A stretch of DNA of 64,000 nt from Bacillota bacterium (GTDB lineage Bacteria; Bacillota; Clostridia; Acetivibrionales; JAFADI01), in NCBI GenBank assembly GCA_023424965.1, contig JAFADI010000064.1, positions 62,001-126,000 on the forward strand, given 5' to 3'. A model generated the notes under the pieces. The model ran no database searches, was not told where the DNA came from, and was given only the letters and a program-made list of their open reading frames with translations. The first letter of the stretch is position 1. Each line of letters begins with the position of its first letter. Both the position numbers and the translations under genes were made by a program. Shown here piece after piece: positions 25,298 to 34,626 of this stretch.

Positions 25298-26164
25298 ATG
25301 TACGATTTGAATGGAAACGGAAAAAGCTGTATAGCACGGATTAAACAAAGCGAAAACGACTTTACTGATGCATATAAGAAAATTGCGGAGCAGATTTTAT
25401 CGGTGCCTGAAACAATTATACATATGACGGTTGTTCAGGTGGCTGAACTGTGTGAGACCAGTGAGGCGAGCGTCGTACGTTTTTGCAAGCTCATCGGATA
25501 TGAGGGCTTTAACGATATGAAAATTCATCTTGCCGGGGAGGTTTTTATCGGAAACCAGTCGATACAGGATGATGTTGTCGAGGGAGATGATGATGCAACG
25601 ATCCTGCAGAAAGTATTTTCCTCCGAGATACAGGCATTGAAGACCACGATGGATATCGTTGAAAAGACGGCTTTTAAAAGTGCTGTCGATAGCATCATCG
25701 CGGCGAATAAAATAGAGTTCTATGCATACGGAAACTCATGCCCCCTGGCATACGATGCACATTACAGAATGCTTAAGATAGGAATCAACTCATACGTAGG
25801 CATTGATATCCTGGATTCCTTAATGCATGCGAATATGATGTCTCCGCTGGACGTGGCCATCGGTATATCTCATTCCGGCAGCACCAAGCATACGTGTGCG
25901 GCAATGGAATCGGCAAAGAATCACGGTGCGGTGACTATCTGTGTCACAAGCTTCGATAAATCCCCCATCGCTCAGATTTCAGATATTTGTTTGCTCGCTT
26001 CCTCAAAGGAAACATCTATTTTTAGAACGGTTGCGATGGAATCAAGACTCGCCCAGATGTCGATTCTTGATGCGCTGTATGTTGCCGTGGCTTTCAGAAA
26101 GCTGGAGAAATCAAAAAGATTCATCCATCTTACAGATAAATTACTTTCGGAAGAGAAATATTAA
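25298..26164 (+). CDS. RpiR-family transcriptional regulator
   Basis: 288 residues. An N-terminal helix-turn-helix (about 20-80; MTVVQVAELCETSEASVVRFCKLIG is cut here to MTVVQVAELC and SEASVVRFCKLIG) precedes a SIS sugar-phosphate-binding domain (about 125-260) with ISHSGSTKHTCAAMESAKNH. RpiR proteins sense phosphosugars and repress or activate neighbouring sugar genes. It is the first gene of the operon and sits directly behind three TGAAA/TTTCA palindromes, one of them within the promoter, which fits autoregulated repression. GGGAGG lies before the ATG, and the kinase follows after 15 bases. Confidence 0.88.
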   Translation: MYDLNGNGKSCIARIKQSENDFTDAYKKIAEQILSVPETIIHMTVVQVAELCETSEASVVRFCKLIGYEGFNDMKIHLAGEVFIGNQSIQDDVVEGDDDATILQKVFSSEIQALKTTMDIVEKTAFKSAVDSIIAANKIEFYAYGNSCPLAYDAHYRMLKIGINSYVGIDILDSLMHANMMSPLDVAIGISHSGSTKHTCAAMESAKNHGAVTICVTSFDKSPIAQISDICLLASSKETSIFRTVAMESRLAQMSILDALYVAVAFRKLEKSKRFIHLTDKLLSEEKY

Positions 26165-26179
26165 ATTGGAGAATGCGCA

Positions 26180-27112
26180 ATGAAAAGTGTTATCGTTATT
26201 GGCGAGGTTTGTGAAGATATTATAATGCATGATCCGGCAACGGTAGAAGTTATGGGCACAAAGATATGGGCCAGGGACATCGTCTCAACCATCGGCGGAT
26301 CTGCCTCCATTGCAGCGACAGCCTTAGCCCATCTTGGAGAAAACACGAAGCTGTATTCCAGCATCGGCAAAGACCCGCAGGGACAAATGCTCTATGACAG
26401 GATCAGGCAATTTGGCGTGGATTGCAGTTCGCTGCTTGCAATCGAGGGTAAAAGGACCACCAGAAGCATGATAATATGTCACGGGTCAAAGAAACAATTT
26501 CTAGGGTGTTCGCCGATGCTCCCTATCAGGATGCCCGGCATGGATAGTCTGGACGATACAAAGTTTATACACATTGCCGGCTTTATGCTTTACCCTGAGC
26601 TGTGGACAGAAGAGGCGTTTGCATATTATGAAGAGGCCAACAGGCGCGGAATACCCATTGCAGTTGATGGACAGTGCCTGGATGCAGAGGGTGTGGACCC
26701 GTTTAAAGTGGCTCCCATGGAGAGAATGCTGGGCCTTTCGGACGTATTCTTTGCGGCAAAAAAAGAAGTGCGGCAGTTCGCTGGGTCAGACAACGATATG
26801 GAAGTCGGGAAAAAACTTCTTTCCCTCGGTACAAAAAATATCGTTCTTAAACACGGTCCGGATGGATGTATGGTGTTTGAACAAAATGGTCAAATCCACA
26901 CGATTGAAGGATATAAAGTAGAGGTTTACGACACGGTCGGTTCAGGGGATTTGTTCGGAGCAAGCTTTGCCTACGGGATGATGAGCGGATTGAAGGCTGC
27001 GGAATGCGCGCGCTTCGCCTCGGTCTTCACTGCCTTGTCACTTGTAGAGTATGAAGAATATAAGAATTACCCCGTGAAAGAGGAGGTAATGAAGCTTATT
27101 ACCCACTATTAA
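26180..27112 (+). CDS. PfkB-family sugar kinase
   Basis: 310 residues, ribokinase fold. The N-terminal substrate motif is GGSASIAATALAHLG at about 37, and the C-terminal catalytic motif is DTVGSGDLFGASFA near 250, with the catalytic Asp in SGD; the usual GAGD is GSGD here. It phosphorylates a sugar or nucleoside with ATP in the cytosol. Between an RpiR regulator and a GH4 glycosidase, in an operon with an ABC importer and no PTS, the likely task is to phosphorylate an imported sugar, possibly a disaccharide, before GH4 cleavage. The exact substrate is unknown. Confidence 0.85.
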   Translation: MKSVIVIGEVCEDIIMHDPATVEVMGTKIWARDIVSTIGGSASIAATALAHLGENTKLYSSIGKDPQGQMLYDRIRQFGVDCSSLLAIEGKRTTRSMIICHGSKKQFLGCSPMLPIRMPGMDSLDDTKFIHIAGFMLYPELWTEEAFAYYEEANRRGIPIAVDGQCLDAEGVDPFKVAPMERMLGLSDVFFAAKKEVRQFAGSDNDMEVGKKLLSLGTKNIVLKHGPDGCMVFEQNGQIHTIEGYKVEVYDTVGSGDLFGASFAYGMMSGLKAAECARFASVFTALSLVEYEEYKNYPVKEEVMKLITHY

Positions 27113-27133
27113 TTAAGATAAGGAGATGTGGAA

Positions 27134-28414
27134 ATGAGAGAGCTGAAAATTGCAATGATAGGTGCGGGCAGCACGTATAGCCCGGAACTCATTCATGGTT
27201 TTATCACTCGAGAGGGTAAGATGAAAGTCAGAGAATTTGCGCTTATGGATATCCATATGGAGCGGCTGGAGATTGTCGGAGGCCTTATTAAAAGGATGTG
27301 CGGCAATTTCGAGGAGAAACCCCTCATCACCATGACGGATAGTATAGAGGAAGCAATCACCGGGGCGGATTATGTGGTAACACAATTCCGTGTAGGTTTG
27401 TTGCCTGCAAGGGCAAAAGACGAAGCCATACCGCTGAGACATGGGATTATCGGTCAGGAAACCACAGGACCGGGCGGATTTGCGAAAGCTTTGAGAACAA
27501 TTCCCGAGATGCTCAAAATTGCTCATTGCATTGAAAAAGTCGCTCCGGGTGCGACATTGATCAACTTTACAAATCCTTCGGGTATCATTACGGAAGCCAT
27601 CTCCAAATATTCCGGCGTAAAAGTGATAGGACTCTGTAATACGCCTATCACGACTTACAAACGAATCAATTCGGTTATGGGGCTGAAGGAAGAGGAGGTG
27701 TTCTACGATTATTTCGGTCTTAACCATTTGGGATTCATCAAGGGTATCTATGTTAACGGCAGGGATATGACAGATGAGTTATTCCCCCAAATTATGAACC
27801 ATCCCAAACTTAGCGAGATGCTTGGATACGAGTTCAATAAAAAGCAGGCACTTGCAATGAGAATATTGCCGGTAGCATATCTTCAGTACTACTATCACCA
27901 GAAGGAACTGACCAACAAGCTTTTAAAGCAGGAAAAGACCAGAGGCGAACTGCTGATTGACATTGACCGTGAGCTCCTTGTCCAGTACAGCGATCCCCAG
28001 CTCAAGATGAAACCGCCGGGTTTGGACCAGCGCGGAGGGGCATGGTATTCGGAGGCCGCCGTTTCACTTATGAATTCATTGGAAAACAGCGATGGGGAAA
28101 TTCACGTGGTTAATGTTCAAAACAAAGGCACAATCGTGGACCTTGATCCTGAAGCGGTCATAGAAATTCCTGCCAGAATCGATGGAAGCAATATAAAAAC
28201 ATTTCATTTTGGAAAGCTGCCCATGGCGGTAAAAGGACTGGTGGAACACGTCAAGGCGTATGAATCGCTGACTGTCGATGCGGCTGCAAAGGGCTCGAAA
28301 GACCTGGCATTGCTGGCGCTTATCAATCATCCATTCGTGACATCTGCGGATGAGGCAGAGAGTATGCTCGAAGAAATCATTGCCGCACATCCCGATTATA
28401 TTCATTTGAAATAA
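27134..28414 (+). CDS. Family 4 glycoside hydrolase, 6-phospho-beta-glucosidase type
   Basis: 426 residues from ATG 27134 (AAGGAG 8 bases upstream; the GTG at 27128 is too close). NAD-binding opening IAMIGAGSTYSPELI, then the metal-ligand cysteine in GLCNTPITT near 170 and the metal histidine in GLNHLGFI near 200. GLCN-P is the signature of phospho-beta-glucosidases (CelF/LicH); alpha-galactosidases and alpha-glucuronidases differ there. GH4 enzymes cleave by an NAD- and Mn-dependent oxidation-elimination route and normally act on 6-phosphorylated substrates. The surrounding operon lacks PTS genes but has a PfkB kinase. An open point is whether the substrate is phosphorylated at all. Confidence 0.85.
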   Translation: MRELKIAMIGAGSTYSPELIHGFITREGKMKVREFALMDIHMERLEIVGGLIKRMCGNFEEKPLITMTDSIEEAITGADYVVTQFRVGLLPARAKDEAIPLRHGIIGQETTGPGGFAKALRTIPEMLKIAHCIEKVAPGATLINFTNPSGIITEAISKYSGVKVIGLCNTPITTYKRINSVMGLKEEEVFYDYFGLNHLGFIKGIYVNGRDMTDELFPQIMNHPKLSEMLGYEFNKKQALAMRILPVAYLQYYYHQKELTNKLLKQEKTRGELLIDIDRELLVQYSDPQLKMKPPGLDQRGGAWYSEAAVSLMNSLENSDGEIHVVNVQNKGTIVDLDPEAVIEIPARIDGSNIKTFHFGKLPMAVKGLVEHVKAYESLTVDAAAKGSKDLALLALINHPFVTSADEAESMLEEIIAAHPDYIHLK

Positions 28415-28529
28415 AACCGGAAAACCCCAAATAAGTACTGAACGGGAATAACGCCTTAAAATCATGCCGAAAAGGCTGTTATCACTATGTTCAAAAATAC
28501 CGTGCCGGCAGCGGAGGATGGAGTAAAGT

Positions 28530-29546
28530 ATGGCTGTAAAAATTCTTGATGATATTGGAAGAAAGTTGACCGAGGCTGGAAGGGAGGATATGGTTAATGC
28601 CATAAAAGCCGCCAGCGGACGGACGATCATTGGGGAGACCGTAACATTTAAGCAATCCCTGATCGATGGCGTGACAAATATAGAGCTCCTGAAAAGCTGG
28701 GGCGCCGACATGGTCACCATTAACCATTATAATGTCGATATGCCGATGATCCCGGGACTTCCTTCCACTCAAGCGGGAATTGAGTTGTGGGGCTCCTGCT
28801 GGAATACTGACGGTACAAAGGGCTGCATCCCGGATACACAGGTCGTCGAGCAGTCCTTTCTGGGCTCATATCTGCAGTTCGGGTTCGGAAGGACAATCAG
28901 TGAGGTAAAAAGACTTGCGGGCATCCCCGTCGGTATGACGCTGGAGCCGGTTTACGGAGATTCCGGATATCCGGCCGCACGGATTGCCAATAGAGTAAAT
29001 GCTGAAAAAGGCGTAAAACAGGGCGCTAACTATGTGACAATCATCAATACTCCCTCCATGCCGGAAAGTGCCTTTGCACAGTGTGTTTCAGACGTCCGCG
29101 ACGGAGTCGGGCGGAACGGTCTTGTAAAGGCCGGCAAGATGCCATGGGGGGGGGCATTCCCCACGGACCCCGACGATTTTTATACCGCCGAGGAAATAAA
29201 ATCTCTGATCAGCGCTGGAGCGGATGTTATCGTGATTCCTTCTCCCGGCACCGTCTCCGGCCTTACGGTCGAGCTGGTGAGGAAGTGGGTGAACCTGGCC
29301 CATGAGTATGGTGCGCTTGCTGAAACGACAATAGGAACATCCCAGGAAGGAGCGGACGAAAATGTAATTTGCAGATTCGCCATTGACTCTAAAATGACCG
29401 GCGCAGATATATTCCAAATCGGAGACAGTGTTTACAGCGGCACTACGACCCCCGAGAATCTGATGTCCTTTTCAAAGTCTATTAAAGGTAGAAGGCATAC
29501 CTTAAAAAGAATGGCGTTATCGCCGATGAGAGGAGATTTGTTATGA
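28530..29546 (+). CDS. TIM-barrel-like protein of unknown function
   Basis: 338 residues, soluble. The chain shows an alternating strand-helix pattern: GRTIIGETVTF, ADMVTINHYNVDMP, GIPVGMTLEPV, ANYVTIINTP, AGADVIVIPSPGTVSGLT and ALAETTIGTSQEGAD. This looks like a TIM barrel. Similar proteins found beside phosphosugar operons in Firmicutes have been labelled haloacid dehalogenase-like or PEP-phosphomutase-like; I see neither the DxDGT motif of the former nor a clear mutase motif, so I leave the function open. It may process the sugar phosphate released by GH4. GGAGGATGGAG leads the ATG, and the stop overlaps the next ATG by 4 bases. Confidence 0.65.
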   Translation: MAVKILDDIGRKLTEAGREDMVNAIKAASGRTIIGETVTFKQSLIDGVTNIELLKSWGADMVTINHYNVDMPMIPGLPSTQAGIELWGSCWNTDGTKGCIPDTQVVEQSFLGSYLQFGFGRTISEVKRLAGIPVGMTLEPVYGDSGYPAARIANRVNAEKGVKQGANYVTIINTPSMPESAFAQCVSDVRDGVGRNGLVKAGKMPWGGAFPTDPDDFYTAEEIKSLISAGADVIVIPSPGTVSGLTVELVRKWVNLAHEYGALAETTIGTSQEGADENVICRFAIDSKMTGADIFQIGDSVYSGTTTPENLMSFSKSIKGRRHTLKRMALSPMRGDLL

Positions 29547-30853
29547 AAAAGAGAGGAACAGCATTATTACTTAGTTTTGTCCTGGTAACAGCACTGGCAT
29601 TTTCCGGATGTGCCGGCAGCACGCAGCAGCCCTCTGAAACACCTTCTGGAAAAACCTCTGAGGCGCTTCCCGGAGAGGCTTCACCAGCACCCAAAGCTCC
29701 GGCTATCAGTGGAGAGGTTGTGGTATCCACCCTGGCAGGCGACCCGTTTCAATCCTCATGGCGCTCCTTATTTGACAAGTTTGAACAGAAGACGGGAGTC
29801 AAAGTTGTTCTGGATGCAGTTCCCTGGGAGAACCTGAGAGAAAAGCAGGCCCTTGAGCTTGCAAGCGGAAGCGGCGCTTATGACGTTGTGTATATACATC
29901 CGCTGTGGTTTGGCGAATTTACCGGAAACGATTACTTGCTTCCGGTTACGGATTACTGTGACCAAACGGTGCTGGACAAGTTCGTTCCAAGTCTTCTTGA
30001 CCTTTACAATAAGGGCGGGAAGGTATATGGGCTGCCGGACTGGATTGCCACACAGGTTCTGGCCTACAGGACAGATTTGTTTGAAAAGGCCGGCATTGCA
30101 GTTCCAAAGACATGGCAGGATATCCTCAACGCCGCTGAAAAGCTGTCAAACGGCGATAGCATGTATGGGATCACTTTCCCCGGAAGAAAAGGCGGAGCAC
30201 TGGCAGGCATATATTGTACGACACTTCTTAGCAACAATGGCTGGCTGAGGGACGCCGGCGGTAATCCTACAATAAATACAAAAGAGGCCGTTGAGACGGC
30301 GGAATTCCTGGCAAAGCTCAGCAAATATGCGCCTCCGGGCTACCAAAATTTCCATTGGGATGAGAATGCTGCGGTTGCAAACTCCAATAAAGCGGCAATG
30401 ATTATGCTTATGACTACAAATACCGCATGGCTTAATGATCCGGGAAGAAGCCAGACGGTGGGGCTCTGGGATTTTGCCGCCATACAGAATAAGACCGGCG
30501 GCGGCATGGTCGACAGCTATTGCTGGTCTGTTGCAAAATCTGCAAAGAACAAGGATGCAGCAGCAGAGCTGGTTAAATATATGGCGGATACGGATTCTCA
30601 GATATTTTTGACGGAAAAGTGCGGGACTAGCGGTGCTACAAAAGCGTATTATGAAAATGAAAAGCTCGTTAAGGAAACTCCCGTATTGTCGGCGATGAAT
30701 CAGGCGTTTGCAAACTCCAAGCCTAATCCAGCCTGGAACACATGGGCTGCGGAGCAGGAAGTACTGGAAACGAATCTTCAGGCTGTGTTTGACGGCAAAA
30801 TGTCTGCCGCCGATGCAATGGCTGGAGTTCAGGCAAAAATGCTGGGCAAATAA
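29543..30853 (+). CDS. Sugar ABC transporter substrate-binding lipoprotein
   Basis: 436 residues, family 1 binding protein (MalE/UgpB type). Signal peptide with lipobox FSGC (Cys23), then a Ser/Pro/Glu-rich tether to about 55. The domain begins GEVVVSTLAGDPF and shows LFDKFEQKTGVKVVLDAVPW and ASGSGAYDVVYI, usual for CUT1 oligosaccharide binders. Many exposed aromatic residues (Trp, Tyr) fit sugar stacking. It belongs to the operon with two MalF/MalG-like permeases; no ATPase gene is present, so a shared MsmK/MalK-type ATPase elsewhere must power the transporter. Confidence 0.88.
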   Translation: MKKRGTALLLSFVLVTALAFSGCAGSTQQPSETPSGKTSEALPGEASPAPKAPAISGEVVVSTLAGDPFQSSWRSLFDKFEQKTGVKVVLDAVPWENLREKQALELASGSGAYDVVYIHPLWFGEFTGNDYLLPVTDYCDQTVLDKFVPSLLDLYNKGGKVYGLPDWIATQVLAYRTDLFEKAGIAVPKTWQDILNAAEKLSNGDSMYGITFPGRKGGALAGIYCTTLLSNNGWLRDAGGNPTINTKEAVETAEFLAKLSKYAPPGYQNFHWDENAAVANSNKAAMIMLMTTNTAWLNDPGRSQTVGLWDFAAIQNKTGGGMVDSYCWSVAKSAKNKDAAAELVKYMADTDSQIFLTEKCGTSGATKAYYENEKLVKETPVLSAMNQAFANSKPNPAWNTWAAEQEVLETNLQAVFDGKMSAADAMAGVQAKMLGK

Positions 30854-30880
30854 ATAATACGGTCAGTATCAGACCATATG

Positions 30881-30928
30881 CCGGAATCGGACAGGGGATC
30901 GGCTAAGCCAGCGATCCTGTCTGATCCG
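30881..30928 (+). promoter_or_regulatory. Long intercistronic hairpin after the sugar-binding gene
   Basis: The segment from CCGG at 30881 to GATCG near 30901 pairs with CGATCCTGTC...CCGG at 30912-30928; about 17 pairs with small bulges. No U tract follows. It is the third case here of a stem between a binding-protein gene and its permease gene. Confidence 0.55.
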
Positions 30929-30955
30929 GTTTGTAACACCACAGGAGGTCTCGAG

Positions 30956-31849
30956 ATGAAAGTAAAGAGGTTTGGCAGCACAGCAGAAGAAAGAACGATG
31001 GGATATGCCTTTGTTCTTCCCGGAATTCTCTTTTTAGGGCTTTTTATTTTTCTTCCCATAGCATATTCGGTTTATATGAGTTTGTTTGAATGGAAGCTTT
31101 TTGATCTGGGAAAGACGAAAACCTTTGTCGGCCTTGACAATTTTATAAAAATATTTTCAGATCGAGTGTTTTTAACCGCCCTTATAAACACCCTGTCGAT
31201 TGTAGCTGTTTGCCTGGTTATAGAGCTTATCCTTGGCTTTATTATCTCGCTTTCATTATGGAACATCAAAAAAAGTACAAAATTTGCACAATCCCTGATA
31301 CTTTTGCCGATGATAACCTCGCCCGTCATTGTTGGGCTTATCTGGAGATTTATATATGATCCCCAGTTCGGTATCGTCAATTTTGTGCTTAGAAATACCC
31401 TGGGCATCGGAAATATCGCATGGCTCGGGGATGCAAAAACGGCTTTGCCAAGTGTCATGTTGGTTGATATATGGCAAATGACGTCTTTTGTCATACTTGT
31501 GCTGTATGCAGGCATGACTTCAATATCATCCGAATATATTGAAGCCGCCCAGGTGGACGGAACTACCCTTTGGCAGACCGTAAGGTACATGATTATTCCA
31601 TCCATATCCCATTACATTATGCTGGTAATGATGATGAGAACAATGGATCTGTTCAAGATTTTCGATACTGTATATGTATTGACCAGAGGCGGCCCGGGAT
31701 ATGCCACTGAAACACTGTCGGTGTACACTTATAAGACGAGCTTCCAATTCTACGACATGGGATATGCGATGGCGCTGTCTCTGGTTACACTGATTTGCAT
31801 CCTTATAATAAGTATGGGATACATGAAACGAATGAATAAAGAGAGATGA
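30956..31849 (+). CDS. CUT1 sugar ABC transporter permease (MalF type)
   Basis: 297 residues, six membrane segments. The start at 30956 is set by CAGGAGG at 30942-30948; an upstream open frame to 30878 would run through the hairpin. Typical opening GYAFVLPGILFLGLFIFLP, and coupling loop EAAQVDGTTLWQTVRYMIIP near 205. It forms a heterodimer with the next gene's product in the cytoplasmic membrane. Confidence 0.88.
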   Translation: MKVKRFGSTAEERTMGYAFVLPGILFLGLFIFLPIAYSVYMSLFEWKLFDLGKTKTFVGLDNFIKIFSDRVFLTALINTLSIVAVCLVIELILGFIISLSLWNIKKSTKFAQSLILLPMITSPVIVGLIWRFIYDPQFGIVNFVLRNTLGIGNIAWLGDAKTALPSVMLVDIWQMTSFVILVLYAGMTSISSEYIEAAQVDGTTLWQTVRYMIIPSISHYIMLVMMMRTMDLFKIFDTVYVLTRGGPGYATETLSVYTYKTSFQFYDMGYAMALSLVTLICILIISMGYMKRMNKER

Positions 31850-31859
31850 GGTAGGAACG

Positions 31860-32684
31860 ATGGTTGGAGGCAAAAGAAAGCATATAGGCTCAATTATCAT
31901 TGTAGTACTTTTTGTGCTATGGACGGTTATTCCGCTCATTTTGCTTGCACAGCAGGCGTTTAAACCCCACGTGCTGATGTTCTCGGATCCGCCGACATTT
32001 ATATTCAAGCCGATTGGCGATCATTTCGTTAAGATATTCAGCAAGCAAAATATTTTCCCCTTCATCATAAACAGTATTATTGTGGGGCTGTCTTCAACGC
32101 TGCTTTGCCTGATTATGGGCTCCATGAGTGCCTATGCAATAGCACGCCTCAATTTGCCGGGGAAAAACTTCTGGGCGATTTTCGTATTGATAACCCGAAT
32201 GGTGCCTGTCGGCACACTTATGATTCCAATTTATGCGATGCTGCGGTACATCGGCCTTGGCAACACATACCTTGCCATTATTATTGCACATACCGCACTC
32301 AACCTGCCGCTGGCGATATGGATGCTGCGAAGCTTCTTTGAGGATATTCCCCTTGCATTGGAACAGGCGGCGTTGATCGATGGTTGCTCACGGCTGCGAA
32401 GCTTTTTTGCGGTAGCGCTGCCCATGGCATCCGCCGGGATAGCGGCCACAGGAATTTTAACAATGCTGAATTCCTGGAATGAATTTATGTTCGCCCTTGT
32501 ATTATCGGGCAGAACCACCCGAACTCTCCCGGTCGGCATTTCATCCTTTGTCGGCTCGGTCTCAATCGACTGGGGGGGAAGCTCTGCGGCGGCACTGGTT
32601 GCATGCCTGCCCATATTCATTGCCGGCATATTTGTACAAAAATATCTTGTCCGCGGTATGACGATGGGGGCTGTCAAAGGGTGA
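31860..32684 (+). CDS. CUT1 sugar ABC transporter permease (MalG type)
   Basis: 274 residues, six membrane segments, with the MalG-like periplasmic start (LAQQAFKPHVLMF) and coupling loop EQAALIDGCSRLRSFFAVALP near 185, where the EAA motif is EQA. GAGGTAGGA stands before the ATG, 10 bases after malF. The last gene product needed for the channel; the ATPase is not encoded here. Confidence 0.88.
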   Translation: MVGGKRKHIGSIIIVVLFVLWTVIPLILLAQQAFKPHVLMFSDPPTFIFKPIGDHFVKIFSKQNIFPFIINSIIVGLSSTLLCLIMGSMSAYAIARLNLPGKNFWAIFVLITRMVPVGTLMIPIYAMLRYIGLGNTYLAIIIAHTALNLPLAIWMLRSFFEDIPLALEQAALIDGCSRLRSFFAVALPMASAGIAATGILTMLNSWNEFMFALVLSGRTTRTLPVGISSFVGSVSIDWGGSSAAALVACLPIFIAGIFVQKYLVRGMTMGAVKG

Positions 32685-32751
32685 GCGCAGTATACTTTGC
32701 GGGAGGAATGGCTGGGTAATCCGACTCATCCCGCGCGGCTAAGGAGAAAAG

Positions 32752-33564
32752 ATGATTAAAGCTTTATTTTTTGATCTCGATGGCACACTTCTTAATTCCA
32801 AAGGCAGGATCGCTTATAGTTCCATAAAGGCTTTGAAAAAATGCAGAGAAAGCGGGATTATGGTATTTCCGGCAACCGGGAGGCCCCCATTACTTGAACA
32901 TACACTTTCGTTAAGCGGTGAAGAGTTAGGCTTATTCAATGACGGCGGTATTTTTTACAATGGCGGCTGCGTATGCCAAGGATCCTGCAAACAATATGCC
33001 ACCTTGGACGAAAACACTGTAACCGTGGTGGTGAAAACCGTTTTGGAATATCAGAATATTAACCTTGCCGTACAAATGATTGATGAAAGACATAGTTTCA
33101 ATTTCAATGTTCCCGAAGAGCATTTGTCCTTGTGGGGAATTACGAAAGAATATGTATTGCCGTTCAAAGCATCTGGAAATGTTGATCCGGTTAAGCTGTT
33201 TATGTTTTCGCCCGATGACGGTACCGGCCTGCACGAATTGAGAGATGCTCTCGTACCGCTGATCCGTGATTCGGCAAACATATACCTTACAAGCAAAAAT
33301 AAAAACCTGGAGATCGTAGGAAAGGATATCAGCAAAAAAAACGGGATTGAAAGAATGATCAAATGCTTGGGAATCAGCCCGTCGGAAATTGCCGTATTCG
33401 GAGATGATATGAATGATATTGAGATGCTGGCCGGTTTCCCCCATTCAATTGCAATGGGCAATGCCTGTGATGAGATAAAAGCTGCTGCCGGATATACTGC
33501 CCTGGATAACAACAGCGACGGCATTTATCATGCGCTCAGGGACTATCTCGGAATAACTTTATAA
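32752..33564 (+). CDS. Cof-type HAD phosphatase
   Basis: 270 residues. HAD motif I FFDLDGTLLNS at the N terminus, motif II in FPATGRPP, lysine motif III in IVGKDISKKNGIERM and motif IV FGDDMNDIEML near 222. The C2B-type cap of about 100 residues in between places it with Cof/YidA sugar phosphatases. AAGGAGA leads the ATG. As the last gene of the sugar operon it probably removes phosphate from surplus phosphosugar, a common safety valve. Confidence 0.85.
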   Translation: MIKALFFDLDGTLLNSKGRIAYSSIKALKKCRESGIMVFPATGRPPLLEHTLSLSGEELGLFNDGGIFYNGGCVCQGSCKQYATLDENTVTVVVKTVLEYQNINLAVQMIDERHSFNFNVPEEHLSLWGITKEYVLPFKASGNVDPVKLFMFSPDDGTGLHELRDALVPLIRDSANIYLTSKNKNLEIVGKDISKKNGIERMIKCLGISPSEIAVFGDDMNDIEMLAGFPHSIAMGNACDEIKAAAGYTALDNNSDGIYHALRDYLGITL

Positions 33565-33595
33565 TCCTTCTTTTTCATATAAGAACGCCAATCAT

Positions 33596-34486
33596 TCACT
33601 TCCTGTAATCGCCGGGGGTTTTTCCCGTGGTTTTCTTAAAAACCTCATAGAAAAACTTAATGTCGTTGAAACCGCAGTGGAGGGCGATGTCCGTCACCTT
33701 CATGCCGGTGCTTTTCAGCAGGCTGCAGGCCTCATCCACCCGAAGACGCTGGATGTAATCGCTGAAGTTGATGCCGGTGACTTCCTTAAAAAGCTTGCTG
33801 AAATAGTTTTTGCTTATAAAAGACTTCATGGCCAGGTCTTCCAGCTTGATGTCGGTATTGTAGTTTTGCTTCATGTAGTCCACCGCTTTATTTACAAGCT
33901 CCCTGTTCTTTATGGAGGGAGTTCTGGCCGTGCCCTGTTCCATATACCTGAAGATCTTTACGACAAGCTCGATCAGATAGGCCCGGATGATGTCGCAGTA
34001 GCCCTTCTGCATGAGCTTGTATTCGTTGTGCATTTTGGAGAAGAGATCCCCGATTTCATTAAATTCGGTGCCGCTGAGCCTCAAATCCGGGGTGGACGTA
34101 AATTTGTCCGGGAAGAGGGATTTGAACAAAAAAGAAGAGGTGATGTCCTGGAAATGGATGCTGCTAAACAGCGAAGCATCCAGGAATTTGGGCATGAAAA
34201 CGCAGTTGTATACCACGGGACCCTCATCCTTTTCCGCATTTGCAAAGAAGCCGTGGGGAACGTCATAATTTACAATGAACAGGTCGCCTTTGGACATGTT
34301 GTACTCCGTATCGCCCACCACATGCTTCCCGTAGCCCGAGATCACATAGACAATCTCGATGAAATCATGCCGGTGCATAAAATGCATGTATTCCTGAAAC
34401 TCTTCATCCGATTTATTCACATATACAAGCTCATTCTTTCTGAAAACCGAATCGCCTTTTAACAGAGGATAGGCTTGCTTGTCCAT
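33596..34486 (-). CDS. AraC-family regulator with cupin domain, likely rhamnose activator
   Basis: 296 residues from ATG 34486 (GAAAGGGA upstream; a longer frame to 34648 has no ribosome site). Residues 15-130 form a cupin sugar-sensing domain (FMHRHDFIEIVYVISGYG, with HRHD ligand-like histidines). Residues 195-296 hold two AraC helix-turn-helix units (LEDLAMKSFISKNYFSKLFK and VTDIALHCGFNDIKFFYEVF). It faces rhaB across 178 bases, and the rhaB promoter has a good -10 but no good -35, as expected for an activator-dependent promoter. RhaR/RhaS-like by role; identity inferred from position. Confidence 0.8.
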   Translation of the reverse strand: MDKQAYPLLKGDSVFRKNELVYVNKSDEEFQEYMHFMHRHDFIEIVYVISGYGKHVVGDTEYNMSKGDLFIVNYDVPHGFFANAEKDEGPVVYNCVFMPKFLDASLFSSIHFQDITSSFLFKSLFPDKFTSTPDLRLSGTEFNEIGDLFSKMHNEYKLMQKGYCDIIRAYLIELVVKIFRYMEQGTARTPSIKNRELVNKAVDYMKQNYNTDIKLEDLAMKSFISKNYFSKLFKEVTGINFSDYIQRLRVDEACSLLKSTGMKVTDIALHCGFNDIKFFYEVFKKTTGKTPGDYRK

Positions 34487-34620
34487 ATATTTCCCTTTCT
34501 TCTTTAATATACGTCCTTTGGGAACAGCTTCCCTTGTAAGCGCGGAAGGCCCGGGAAAACATAATAATAAAACCCAATAATAGAATAACATATACCAAAG
34601 AAATTCAAAAGCTTTCGTCT

Positions 34621-34626
34621 TATAAT
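34621..34626 (+). promoter_or_regulatory. -10 box of the rhaBA operon
   Basis: TATAAT about 39 bases before the rhaB ATG. No recognisable -35 hexamer is found 16-18 bases upstream, so activation by the divergent AraC protein is likely. Confidence 0.45.

Noticed and set aside
24943..33590. The RpiR sugar operon as a horizontally acquired island
   Set aside because: No flanking repeats, tRNA or integrase are present, and codon use looks close to that of the neighbours; a transfer claim is not supported.
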